Part shown: one piece after another, positions 46,701-56,031 of the stretch | Numbering within the stretch: the stretch's first letter is position 1 | Layout: each line of letters opens with the position of its first letter | Assembly: GCA_001661515.1 (NCBI GenBank) | Contig: LUVW01000001.1 | Coordinates: 700,582 to 764,581, forward strand | DNA from: Capniomyces stellatus | Lineage: Eukaryota > Kickxellomycota > Harpellomycetes > Harpellales > Legeriomycetaceae | Direction: 5' to 3' | Length of the DNA stretch: 64,000 nt | The notes under the pieces: generated by a model | Databases searched by the model: none | Told to the model about the DNA's origin: nothing | The model's input: the letters and a program-made list of their open reading frames with translations, nothing else | Made by a program: the position numbers and the translations under genes

Positions 46701-49700
46701 AGGTCTAGGCTATTTAAGCAAAAAACCAAATATAAATTCAACCCATATTGGCGTTTATCATGCTAATAACAGCGTCATTAATAGTCAGAGCTCCAACATC
46801 AAAATGTCCAATATTAATAATGGAAACACAATAGGCACCATCAGCCCATCATGGATAATATCATATATATTCAGTCTAATAGGATATTGTTTTGGTGTAC
46901 TGTCAGCAAAGGTAGGGTGTGTATTTCGTGGCGTTATGCGTGCTGTGGGTTTGAATAGCAGAGAGACGGATTCTGGTTCAGAAATAAACGAAAATAGATT
47001 CGGGGTGAAACAGAACGACACTCGCTCGACGGTTGATATGCTGATATTCTCGACTTTAACAACTTTGATGGTGGTGTTCTTAGTTGTATGGACTCTGTTG
47101 TTTACAAGCGGAATATGCTCGTATCACTCCGCATTTGTAGGAAATGATGTGAAGAATAAAGAGTACTTTAGTGGGCTGGGGGTTGTTAGCGATATCAACG
47201 AGGAAAGCAACCAGAAGTTATATTCCAAGTTGTATGACTACAGAGGCTGTGATGTATCAAACTCGCTTACGCCTTTCGACAGCTATTTAACAAACAGCAC
47301 CAAAGATATTCCACATAGCTTTTGCTTTGTCAACGAAAAATTAGGTAAAAACTGGCTAAATTTTCGAAAGTCGTGGATAGAAAAAAACATTTCTGGTGGA
47401 AACAAGACCAGCATCTATTCAGAGCCAAGCATTAACCTTTTAGAAGATGTAGATGAATTTAACAGCGCAAAAGTAGGTGAATACCGATACATTGTTAATA
47501 GGATTGACAAGCTAAAAGACTACCCTGGACACCTGGTGGTTATTAGAAACAAAGTGTACGATTTTGAAGAATATCTAAAATACGCGATAATAACCAAAGA
47601 AGAATCCGACTTGATTATAAAGAACTACAACAAAACAGAGGAGGCTGGTAAACCCAAGTTGGAGATGTCTGAAGCCTCAGGTGTGAACCATATTTACTCA
47701 AATTCACATCTTTTAAACATCACAAACAACTTTGTAAATCTAAGTATAGATAGGTCCTTTGTGTCCGCGAAATTTACAACTCTGATTATAAATTCAAAGG
47801 GCAGCGATATAACTAGCAAGTTTCATGAATTAGTCAAAAGTGTGGTATTTATTGATGGGGGAGTCAAGTATGACGATGGAAATGATGGCAAGCTTAATGC
47901 AAAGCTTACTATTGAGTGCCTTGACAAGCTATTTTACCGAGGACATATAAGCATAGTATGGGCTAAGCTCACCTGCAATGACGTGGTTTCTCTAGGTTGG
48001 GCTGTATTTATTCCTTTATTTGTGGGAATATTTATTAAGATTCTAACATACCAGATTATGTGCTGGCGTTGGCAAGGCAAATTCTATTTGTCTGGGAATT
48101 CAAAAGAGGGAGTAGCTACCATCAAACTTAAAAATGGTGTACAACCTAATAGTTGCAAGGAATCGAAAGATGTAGCTCTAAATAGACTAGATGACAGGGC
48201 TGGTGTGTTCTGGAGCACCTCTAAAAGCCTTTTTTTGAATTTGATTGGAATATTCAAGAGACTTGGCCCTAGAGATAACATCAATAGCTGTAGTGATGCG
48301 ACTAATGAATGCGCTGGATGTGGTGGGTGTAATGGATGTGGTCGATGTGGTCGAGATGACAGTTTAGTTATAGTAAATCAAAGTATTCAACATCCAAGCT
48401 CTGTAAATCAACACAACCAATCTAGTTCTGGCTGTTATCAATTGGAAAATAAATCATATTCACCTGGTTTAAACAACAAAAACGACATTCTTGGGTTAAC
48501 TGATATTTGCTCAAAAAACACTGCAAAGAACTACGAAAACAAATATCCCGGTGCGGTTCAATCGACCAACGGAATAAAGGATCTTAACTCGGTAATGAAT
48601 CACGCAACACAAAACTCAGAGGTATACATAACACCAACACTTATATCCAATATGCAAAAGAAAACGCCTATTAAAGCGCTAAAGAGAACCAACAAAGAGA
48701 TTGTCTTGGTTGCAATACTCTGTTTAAAAGAATCTTTCAATGCGTTGACAAAAAATTTTCAAGCCATTGCAAAGTCGTCATATCCCAGCTCTAAGAAAGC
48801 TATAATACTAGTAATTGATGGAGATCAGGAAACTTTGAAAAATGCCCTAAACGTGGTTTCTTATATGGGGACTGCACCATCACCAAAGATTTATGGAACG
48901 CAAGGGACGACTATTAGGGCCCTAGACGAGGAATCTAGCATTGGGCTTAGCTCATCCAGCATTTTCAATAACGATGGATATAGCAGTGAAGGCTATCTGC
49001 TTGCCAGTGTATACTCCGGCACTTATGAGTGTGGTATAAATAGAATCCCGTACATCATTGTTTCAAAAGAGACGTACCAAGGACATGTAGACTCACTGAT
49101 GCTTATAACAGGAATATTTAGAGGTGTTAATTGTGTTAAAACTGAATATGAATTTGAGCCTGAATATGGTAACTCAGATGGCCTCAGAAACAGCAGAAAG
49201 TTCACATCACCATTGCAATGTGACCCATTGCAAAGCACATGCAATTTTAAAGGGAATATAAATCTAGATTGTTCTACTCTTACCGGTTTAAAACTGGAAG
49301 TAGAATGTCATGAAGGGAATAAAGCTGGAACTGGAAATACCCGCAATGCAAAAGATAATCTTGATGTTATTGCTGATAATAGAATACTGTCGACTGAGAA
49401 TTTCACTGATCTGTATAGCAAACCATGCTTTACCAAAGATAGCAACAGAAATGAAACTGGCTCGCAAGTTATTAATAACCAAGACATCAAGCAAAACCAA
49501 AATCAAAACCAAAATCAAAACCAAAATCAAAACCAAAACCAAAACCAAAACCAAAACCAAAATCAAAATCAAAATCAAAATCAAAATCTGCAAAAAAAAC
49601 ACACATCTAATCAATACCACAAATACAAGGACAGTAAAAGGAGAAATGATAGTAAAAAAAGCAGATCAAAGCAAAATAAAGCCAAGGAAAACCCAACTCT

Positions 49701-51372
49701 GTTTTTGGAGGATGAAATAGACCATTGTTTCAGTCAGCTGGGAATTCCTCTAAATCATTTCAGCTACTTGATGTTTTTAGACCCCGAAATTGTTGTTGAA
49801 AGCTACGCCATTGAGGCTATGGTGCATCGTATGCAGAGAGATAGGAACGTAATGGCTTTACAGGGGTCTTTGTCGGCCTTAAACAGGCTAGAATCCGTAG
49901 GGCTGATGATGCAATCCTTTGAAATATTTCTAAGATATAAAGTCGATGCCTCTATTGAGTGTTTATTTGGCTGTCCGTGCTTTAAAGTTCTGGGCTTTAC
50001 TATGTATAGAATCTGGTTTGATCAAGGTAATACAAGTAGAGATTTGAGCGACACTGAAGTGATGAAGAGCTCTGAAATCTCTAACAATAGCAACATCGGA
50101 AACATTGCTGACGAAATCGACATCAGTAGAAAAATCCAGTTTATTGGGAGCTTGGATTTAGGTTCCAACTTAAAAAAATATTTGAAGCCAACACTTCACA
50201 ACAGACATTTGTGGTGGCAGACAGGAGACTCTTTCTTGGCACTTTTACTTGTAAAGAGCTTTCCTGTTGCAAAGTGGGACTATATTCCGATATCTACGGC
50301 CTATTTATACCTGACACCTAATATATCATACATTGATATTATCGAACGACAATGGTTCAAGACCACTTTGCACATAAATCTCGAGCTGATTGATATACAT
50401 AAAGATAAGATTTCGACTGCTTTAATTTATCCTGTACTCAGAATCATTGGTATGTTCCTTGGTACGTGTATTGTTCCGTTCATCTTTCTGCAGATTATTC
50501 TAGCCTTTCTAAAAATTGCGCAATTCCCCTTGGTTGTTTGCCAATGTCTGGGAAGTCTGATAGTCCTTACAAGTGTTGTACTGATTGCGTCAGGGACACG
50601 TAAATCGGTTATACATATGATTGTTTACTTGTTTATTGGACTACCCTTTTACTACGTTTGGATTGCATTAAGTGCCCTCTTCACTATGAACTATGTTTGG
50701 ATAAGTTCTGACCGCCTGGGTAGATTCAAATATATTAATCACAAGTTGACCGCCGAAACTCAAAGCAAGTCTGGAAGCTCTGATCGGCAAAACAGCATTA
50801 ACCATAGTACGTACATGCACCCAAGTATGAGTTACAATAGCGCGGACAATAGTAGCAATAGTAGGGCCAGCGCTGTTATTGGTGGTAGCAATAACAACAG
50901 CCGAACTTACAACCGGAATAGGAGCACCGTAGCCAATACACAATCGGGAATTTTCAACAAAGCAAGCCAAAGCAGTCATGTTGGTATGCATTCTATCAGC
51001 CAAAGCAGGCAATTGGATCTTTTTGGGTATCCAAGCAATAGAAATACAAGCAACTCGATGTTTGTGCCTACTAATACAAACTCGTACTATAGCCAAAAGA
51101 TTGTGAGACACTCTAGTATAAAGACCCCAGAAAGAGTATTGAGTTCGAAGCGTTATCCACACTACGACATAAATAACTCGCTTTTTAGCATTGGTCATGG
51201 CCCCTACGCCCCTAGTTTCAGCGAATACGGCAGATTCATCACCTCCAAAGCCACCAACAGCAAAGCCAAAAGAACCAGCCTTTCAACTAAACGTAGCAAA
51301 CTTATAGCCAACGTATATAGAAACAAAAGCGATCCAAGTCCCACAAAAAAAAAAGACATGACTAGCCCGTAA
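43744..51372 (+). CDS. Giant degenerate chitin-synthase-like GT2 membrane protein
   Basis: Intronless, 2,542 aa from the first ATG at 43744. Residues 1-1095 are low-complexity, K/R/S/N-rich and basic. Then: transmembrane segment about 1100-1128; cytochrome-b5-like block LVVIRNKVYDFEEYL (about 1264), as in class IV/V/VII chitin synthases; second transmembrane segment about 1417-1440; a Cys/Gly patch (CAGCGGCNGCGRCGR); a GT2-like region from about 1652 (EIVLVAILCLKESFNALTKN, ILVIDGD). Class signatures are recognisable but altered: GKRDS is QGHVDS (1779-1783), DADT is DPEI (2013-2016), EDRYL is TGDSF (2160-2164), QRRRW is ERQWF (2201-2205). SFEIFLRYKVDASIECLFG matches the class block before CLPG. 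An NQ-repeat insert (about 1918-1949) lies inside the catalytic region. Five or so C-terminal membrane helices and a Ser/Asn-rich tail follow. It descends from chitin synthase, but is probably not a normal one. Confidence 0.8.
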   Translation: MDVEVEKSGSEDRDGAIAPSAASSKHKLEQLENKSKKGQGMETRSRKERKKEKKNERKGKSKIVSGINVSQINTGKVGDNGKGNELIGLFNESETNKLPNTHHLGLKNSSKANERYTDGEFSAVSVENRFFDTTKNPGVQDYDYADHIAHNRKLEIEMDRSYNHMQRIIFSPQLKALQQLNIMYTVDLASVIQPDYMLSKVESDLLVNTLPPSTMSRNNCDNRVPSGALNETDINGFQIRNTNGSGYENSITIEKKSIFFDNTVLGIDGNSEEGNVGYKNDSFVKGDKGNSAGRRYQVDGKGQVRTKGLAAGGPELGSTKNRQVKNAGGKLAGVLDRYGDVMVTRSKNLVKLLATKVQSKKNKDELNKGRGVRDSIGAPSLGNLTEISFQYSRYSTFKDLYPDDTGVKYGTDGKHKSKLSILFSEGMNHIKEFKEYNKNNNFKELIEFGEKFLNDKQGLDILPPQLSFGYKKKKHGADYDYSSRFILGGNENIVVQSPTRSLEICSKEFGEESGEEHSVKGSKVMEVKEMANKEGDHFYSPGKMLVTRNYKDSTLEIDEIEQTTSGKNKASNRTSTDKSKNANLDSDTIDGGKICENEHGECKQSKNSISERNSSAINPEDERYEEGLGLICSENVYGNSYVVKRTNTKKASVSASSKDIDEITPKNTEYGAVCKQNVYQLPHVISKGSRDIIIIPSSEDYGYLDNASRSISSLFDDIFANNRHKKYKDAVKSGIFGRSQAYLPNRPNHRYKLKSRRRNKKKPNLYRKNNTSRYMGIYNDIYTDNSKMFGVIVDDDESLSESDASKDTPELDKISDSRVLVGSKIRVGAVKNNSTRYFLEGGSMYIYTSRFKGSQNKGIKSLKVFRNHLRKIYRKSRKGRKPTPKSQLKTKARFKQKPDLGFKLGAGLRLDKFVLDPSRRVSNRIIKKTAKLFKRIGVGNTRKSIIMSHKSLKHSNGPLNNGIWKKKRNTSRNKQKLGKISVKKALGLGYLSKKPNINSTHIGVYHANNSVINSQSSNIKMSNINNGNTIGTISPSWIISYIFSLIGYCFGVLSAKVGCVFRGVMRAVGLNSRETDSGSEINENRFGVKQNDTRSTVDMLIFSTLTTLMVVFLVVWTLLFTSGICSYHSAFVGNDVKNKEYFSGLGVVSDINEESNQKLYSKLYDYRGCDVSNSLTPFDSYLTNSTKDIPHSFCFVNEKLGKNWLNFRKSWIEKNISGGNKTSIYSEPSINLLEDVDEFNSAKVGEYRYIVNRIDKLKDYPGHLVVIRNKVYDFEEYLKYAIITKEESDLIIKNYNKTEEAGKPKLEMSEASGVNHIYSNSHLLNITNNFVNLSIDRSFVSAKFTTLIINSKGSDITSKFHELVKSVVFIDGGVKYDDGNDGKLNAKLTIECLDKLFYRGHISIVWAKLTCNDVVSLGWAVFIPLFVGIFIKILTYQIMCWRWQGKFYLSGNSKEGVATIKLKNGVQPNSCKESKDVALNRLDDRAGVFWSTSKSLFLNLIGIFKRLGPRDNINSCSDATNECAGCGGCNGCGRCGRDDSLVIVNQSIQHPSSVNQHNQSSSGCYQLENKSYSPGLNNKNDILGLTDICSKNTAKNYENKYPGAVQSTNGIKDLNSVMNHATQNSEVYITPTLISNMQKKTPIKALKRTNKEIVLVAILCLKESFNALTKNFQAIAKSSYPSSKKAIILVIDGDQETLKNALNVVSYMGTAPSPKIYGTQGTTIRALDEESSIGLSSSSIFNNDGYSSEGYLLASVYSGTYECGINRIPYIIVSKETYQGHVDSLMLITGIFRGVNCVKTEYEFEPEYGNSDGLRNSRKFTSPLQCDPLQSTCNFKGNINLDCSTLTGLKLEVECHEGNKAGTGNTRNAKDNLDVIADNRILSTENFTDLYSKPCFTKDSNRNETGSQVINNQDIKQNQNQNQNQNQNQNQNQNQNQNQNQNQNQNQNLQKKHTSNQYHKYKDSKRRNDSKKSRSKQNKAKENPTLFLEDEIDHCFSQLGIPLNHFSYLMFLDPEIVVESYAIEAMVHRMQRDRNVMALQGSLSALNRLESVGLMMQSFEIFLRYKVDASIECLFGCPCFKVLGFTMYRIWFDQGNTSRDLSDTEVMKSSEISNNSNIGNIADEIDISRKIQFIGSLDLGSNLKKYLKPTLHNRHLWWQTGDSFLALLLVKSFPVAKWDYIPISTAYLYLTPNISYIDIIERQWFKTTLHINLELIDIHKDKISTALIYPVLRIIGMFLGTCIVPFIFLQIILAFLKIAQFPLVVCQCLGSLIVLTSVVLIASGTRKSVIHMIVYLFIGLPFYYVWIALSALFTMNYVWISSDRLGRFKYINHKLTAETQSKSGSSDRQNSINHSTYMHPSMSYNSADNSSNSRASAVIGGSNNNSRTYNRNRSTVANTQSGIFNKASQSSHVGMHSISQSRQLDLFGYPSNRNTSNSMFVPTNTNSYYSQKIVRHSSIKTPERVLSSKRYPHYDINNSLFSIGHGPYAPSFSEYGRFITSKATNSKAKRTSLSTKRSKLIANVYRNKSDPSPTKKKDMTSP
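48301..48357 (+). repeat. Coding Cys/Gly-rich short repeat
   Basis: TGTGGT-type units code for a CxGCGGCNGCGRCGR patch in the linker before the GT2 region of the chitin-synthase-like protein. Confidence 0.75.
49495..49590 (+). repeat. CCAAAA/TCAAAA hexamer array coding (NQ)n
   Basis: About sixteen AACCAA/AATCAA hexamers code an uninterrupted Asn-Gln tract inside the GT2-like region of the chitin-synthase-like protein. The same hexamer family occurs in an intron of the CDK gene at 57389-57468. Confidence 0.9.
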
Positions 51373-52124
51373 TAAACCCACAAATGCCACACTACCATTA
51401 AGTTTTAGAAACCATGCCTTTGGTTTTTGAATATCATCTCTGTTGGATTTTTTTTATTGAGGTATATTTTTTTTAAATAGAGCGTGTAAATTTTGTCAAT
51501 AAAAGAATTTAAAAAAAGCATACCTGTTGAAACTTTCTTTGTGAAGCATGTCTGTTAAAAATTTATATACAAAAAAAAAAATGAAATTAAAGGAATTGAA
51601 AAAAAAACTTCTTTCAACTTGTATAAAATATCAAGACTTTCATATTTTTTCTCTCTAAAGCATGCAATGTTTTTAGTTGGACAGTGATTTGACGTCTAAC
51701 TTGGTGTGCACAAATATCCTATCTTTTAGGGTATGGAGTAATAAGATCGACTCACTTTCTTTTTTTTTTATATTGACGATATTGACGATCTTTTAGTATT
51801 AGTTATTTAGTGAATTGTTGATGGAAACCCCATTAATTTGCTGGGTAAAAATAAAAAGCAGTGATCTAAAAGATAAGTTCCAAAAATTCTACCTGTATGG
51901 TTAAAAGAAAGTACTAAAAGAACATTTACTGTAAATATTTTTATTATAAATAATAGGCAGTATGGCAGTAATAAACTTTATTTTGTGAGACCATTCAGAT
52001 ATACACCAAGCGTATACTCGGTGATGACATGTGGATGCGGCTAATATAACATGAGCTGGGTATACATAGAAACAATTGTTTTAGCTTAATGGTTACTCAA
52101 TCGATGCTTGGCTCATTGGTGGTT
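51373..52124. other. Convergent intergenic
   Basis: About 0.75 kb shared 3' region between the chitin-synthase-like gene (+) and the secreted Cys-rich gene (-). Several A tracts; no gene seen. Confidence 0.65.
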
Positions 52125-53842
52125 CTACTTTCTAGTTGTGTTTTTGGCCACAAGACTTTTATTTTTGCTTTTTTTAAACCTGACAACTCTAGTTCGGAAT
52201 TTCACCAACGTTCTACGGTTTATCTGAGATACTGTCCCAAGTTTAACTGTATGAGTTCCTAACAATTTATTAACTCTGTCTGTTGGAGCTGTAGCCAAGG
52301 CATTTTTGGTAATCAATGTTCCGGTCTTAGTTGGCATCACAGGAGTGGGCTTGAGATCTAAATTTGATTGTAAAAATTGGTTAGGCCAAGCATTTCCAAA
52401 TGAAAAAATAGATAACAATGCATTCTTTTTTACATCCTCATAAAAGCCAAAATCTACTCTCATGGCTTGGTTGTGTATAGCTTGTGTACGCCAATAGTGC
52501 AAACGCAACATTAGAACCATACCTTTACTTCCCAGAGACAAAAAAGATGCTAAAAAACCAACCCCAATGGGGTTTTGGGTCTTTGGCACATTAAGAGGCA
52601 TTGTTAGCTGTTTGGCTGCTGGAAGGCTGGTAGTAGTCATACCACCGCTTGGAGTGCTAATTTTGGCCTGTGTATGCGCTAATTTTTCAGATATGTTTTT
52701 TTTTCATGTAAGTACGAGTCTATTTATTTTCTATAGGACGCGATATACTACTAAGAAGTGGCTCAGCCTGTTTATAGCTGTCATGATTATAATTGACACG
52801 CACTATTACTAACTTACTTTTTCCATCAATTTTACCAACAGCTGTGTTTGCTACCGTGTATAGTTGTTATTATACCAATGCGGTTAGTAATTAAGACAAT
52901 TTATGCATACAATTTTACTGGGGTGTATAGGTGTTTGAGTGCTGAAACAAAGGAATTTCTACTAGTATTAAGTACACTTACTGAGTTTTTCATGTCTTAT
53001 TGCAGCTGGAACAACTAAAGGCGGATTTCCCGACTCTTTGCTCTTACCATTATTTAACGAGTTAGCTGTACCTTTTAGCCCTGCACTTTTTACTATCCCA
53101 CCGGCTGTGGCATTTTGTCTCAGATTGCTTACTCTCTCTGCTACTAATTGGGTGATGTTGCCTTTGGTCAATGGGATAACTACCTTGTCGTCTTTTGTGA
53201 TCTTATAGTTACCTAGGAAAATTAAAAAGCCACTTTCAGATTAAATACATAAGATTTAAAAGCTGGAAATCGACAAAAATAGTTAAGCCAAGTACTGGAA
53301 TGTCAGTTAAGCAACTTTACATTACCTTTTCCAAAGTATTTTGGTAGAACATTTCTAATTCTCGTCAACAACCTTGTAAACGCAGAGCTGTTCTTTGTGG
53401 GCGGTGGTATTAAACCGGATCGAAGGTTAGAGTTCAGATTGGTAATCGAGTTTGATTTAGGTAGCGTACCCGATGTAATTATTGTGGTGGTTGCTGGTTT
53501 AGTCGCTGGTATTTTGCACTTCTTTTTATGTTTGCATTTGTTATTGCATTTTTGGCTTACTGCGCATTTTTTTGAGCAGCGGTTTGACATTCGCTTCAAA
53601 CACTTCTTTACGCATTTGCTAGCACAGCCCTTTTTGCTGACCTTTGCGCACTGTTTAGCGCAATATTTTTTAAACCTCTTTTCAACCAAACACCTGTATG
53701 GGGTTTTAATACCTTTGATGCAGTTTTTAGAACCCACATTTATATCAATCTCGACTTTAACACAGTCTCCAGGGTATGCATAGGTTCCCTGCAATCCTGC
53801 ACAGACCAAGGAGGTGAAAAGTTGTATATATCCTATTTTCAT
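52125..53842 (-). CDS. Secreted Cys/Lys-rich protein, unknown family
   Basis: Exons in transcript order: 53842-53326, 53212-52982, 52850-52818 (33 nt), 52678-52125; 444 aa, phases 1, 1, 1. A clear signal peptide (MKIGYIQLFTSLVCAGLQG...YA) is followed by a domain of 13 cysteines within residues 27-109. Many are spaced C-x3-C in a lysine-rich background (YCAKQCAKVSKKGCASKCVK, CNNKCKHKKKC). The remainder is basic, Ser/Thr/Asn-rich and without a transmembrane helix: PATKPATTTIITSGT, then a folded-looking stretch around LHYWRTQAIHNQAMRVDFGF and a basic C-terminus (KFRTRVVRFKKSKNKS). I recognise no family. It may be a secreted wall or host-facing protein, but nothing in the sequence fixes a function. 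The short third exon and the exact acceptor of exon 4 are the least certain parts. Confidence 0.72.
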
Positions 53843-56031
53843 TTTTATACTTGTATAAGACTATCTAGAATTCTAAAAGGTTGCTAGCTCGGTATATCTG
53901 TGTGGTGTATAGAAGATATTATATATGTTTAGAAATAAGAGTAGAGATGTAAAGTTGATATCAAGCTGAAATTGATATTTGGAGTTTTAGTGGCTTTTAA
54001 CTTATTTAGAATTTAAAAAGCACCAAAAATAATAATAGTTCTAAAGTGTATTGTATCTGTGCTAACAGTAATAATACTTTCCAGATCGATACTTGTGTTT
54101 ATAACCACTATACTTTGCTTTTGCTTTTGCTTTTGCTTTTGAAAACCTGGACTTAATTTATGCGTTTTAGACATTTTGGATGTTTCAATATATGATCAGC
54201 ACTAAGCGCCTTGTAAGCCAATGCACGAATGCTCAAAAGCTTATCAAATACAAGCTAGTCCCTGTTTCACTTTTAGTCTAACTGATTCTCCTATGGGTTA
54301 CATCTAGTTATGATGTTTGATCTACAACTTGGGACTTGGGACCTTTTAATTAATCGATTCCAGTTGATATTCTATTAATATTAATAGAACTCCCCCCCCC
54401 ACTTCATTGATAATTATATTTTTGTTTGAAAATTTTGAAATGTTCTATTTCTACCAACGGCCCGTTTTCCAAAACCTTCTTTTTCAACACTTCAAGAGGC
54501 ATTTTTTTCTTCTAACTGGCGCCTGTTTCCATCAAATGAGCAAGGGTTTGGTTATAACACACATATCAACTGTCGGTTTTAATGAAATTATGTATCTAGC
54601 TGCAAACACTGAAAGCTGAGATTTAATTAAAAGTGATAAATTAATAAAAAAGCAGATAAGTTAAAGCGAAAAGGTGTACGTTTAAGTCGTTATATCCATT
54701 TAATCTAGCCACTAAATTGCACTTGAATCGATCAATCCTAATTTACTTTGAGCAAGGTTCCAGAACTGTAATTGAAAAAAGCAAGGTTCCAGAATGCCAT
54801 TAATTAACACAAAACTACGAATTGATCTACTAAACATAATCTTAATAATAGTCAGATAGCATGGCTATCAAATATGAAGGTTCGATAAGGAAACTGGGTT
54901 AGGGCAAACATAGTAAAGATATAAATAGAATCTGGAGCTACGGTAATATACAAGCTAATAAATAAATGCGCAGAGTTGTAATTCATACTATATTGGAGTT
55001 TAGCAGTAAGAGGGTCAAGTTTAAAATAAACGAGTAAATCAACATAACAGTTCAGTTACAACCAGACAAGTAATAATAGTTTAGGTTATACACCAATAAT
55101 CTATGAATGTTGAATCATACATATTATTGCTAAAATAAAGTAGACACAAACTGCAACCTACTAGTCGGTTTATAGTTATGAATCCGCTTCACAGCATGAG
55201 TCTGCCTATGTCTTGTATTGATCTACAACTCAAGCAGCCCCAAGTTTTTTTTTTTTTACTTTGCAAAAAAAAACATATTCTTTTCTTTTGTTAAAAGAAA
55301 TAAAAGCAAAGTAAATTACTGTATTTTTAGAATGTAACATTGAGAGCTGACCCAGAAAAACCAGTTAGCAGTGTTGAAGGGAGTTGGCTTCAACTTAAAC
55401 AAAAGCAAGTCGAAGTAGCAAACCAAATATACAGTATGTATATGTAATTATTCTACAGTTTTATGTTTTGGCCCACCAGCCTCCTACTCTGTATTCTGTA
55501 TTCTGTATTCTGTATTCTGTATTCTGTATTCTGTATTCTGTATTCTGTATTCGGTGTGTGTAATAGTTATAATATATTGCAAAAACACTTGTCTTTTTTT
55601 ATTTCCAGTGAAACAATGCGTGTTCTTATAACCATGAAAGAACCAAAACTAGATCCGATTTACCGTTAAATGAAGTACACTTCCATTTAAATATTCTATG
55701 CTTCTAAATTTCAAATAAACAAATAAATGTGTTAATACTTTTACTCCAATAATTCGTATAGTTGGCTGCTAATTTTCCATAAAGCAAGCGGAAAATAAAA
55801 TTAAGTTCAAACCAAAAACATTTACTCAAAAATTCAATAAAAGCTAAATAAAAACATTCACTCTTGACCTTTTTTTTAAAGGTTACCGGCAAATCGAAAC
55901 CAACGAAAAAAGAATAATTCACGCACAAGCAATAAATTAAAAAGTGCAACTATGAAATTAAAGCTATAGTGACTGGTTAAACCCTTCTTGAACAAATAAA
56001 CGAAATCAACAATAATTAAGCTAGTAGATTA
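53843..56031. other. Divergent intergenic with a heptamer array
   Basis: About 2.2 kb. It contains a TTTTGC-type run (about 54114-54140), a run of nine C (54392-54400) and a nine-copy TCTGTAT array (55488-55550). Two open stretches (55179-55244 and 55331-55434) could be exons of a small gene joined in phase 0, but I could not complete or identify it. The promoter of the CDK gene should be at the right edge. Confidence 0.5.
55488..55550. repeat. TCTGTAT heptamer array (9 copies)
   Basis: Nine perfect tandem copies of a 7-bp unit, either intergenic or in an intron of a weakly supported small gene. Confidence 0.95.

Noticed and set aside
52922..52945. Extra short exon in the secreted Cys-rich gene (TLKHLYTP)
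   Set aside because: Would require a 40-base intron, far below the size of all others here; a single 131-base intron fits the phase.
55488..55550. TCTGTAT array as an internal telomere-like repeat
   Set aside because: The 7-bp unit does not match known fungal telomere repeats and it is a short isolated array; treated as a minisatellite.
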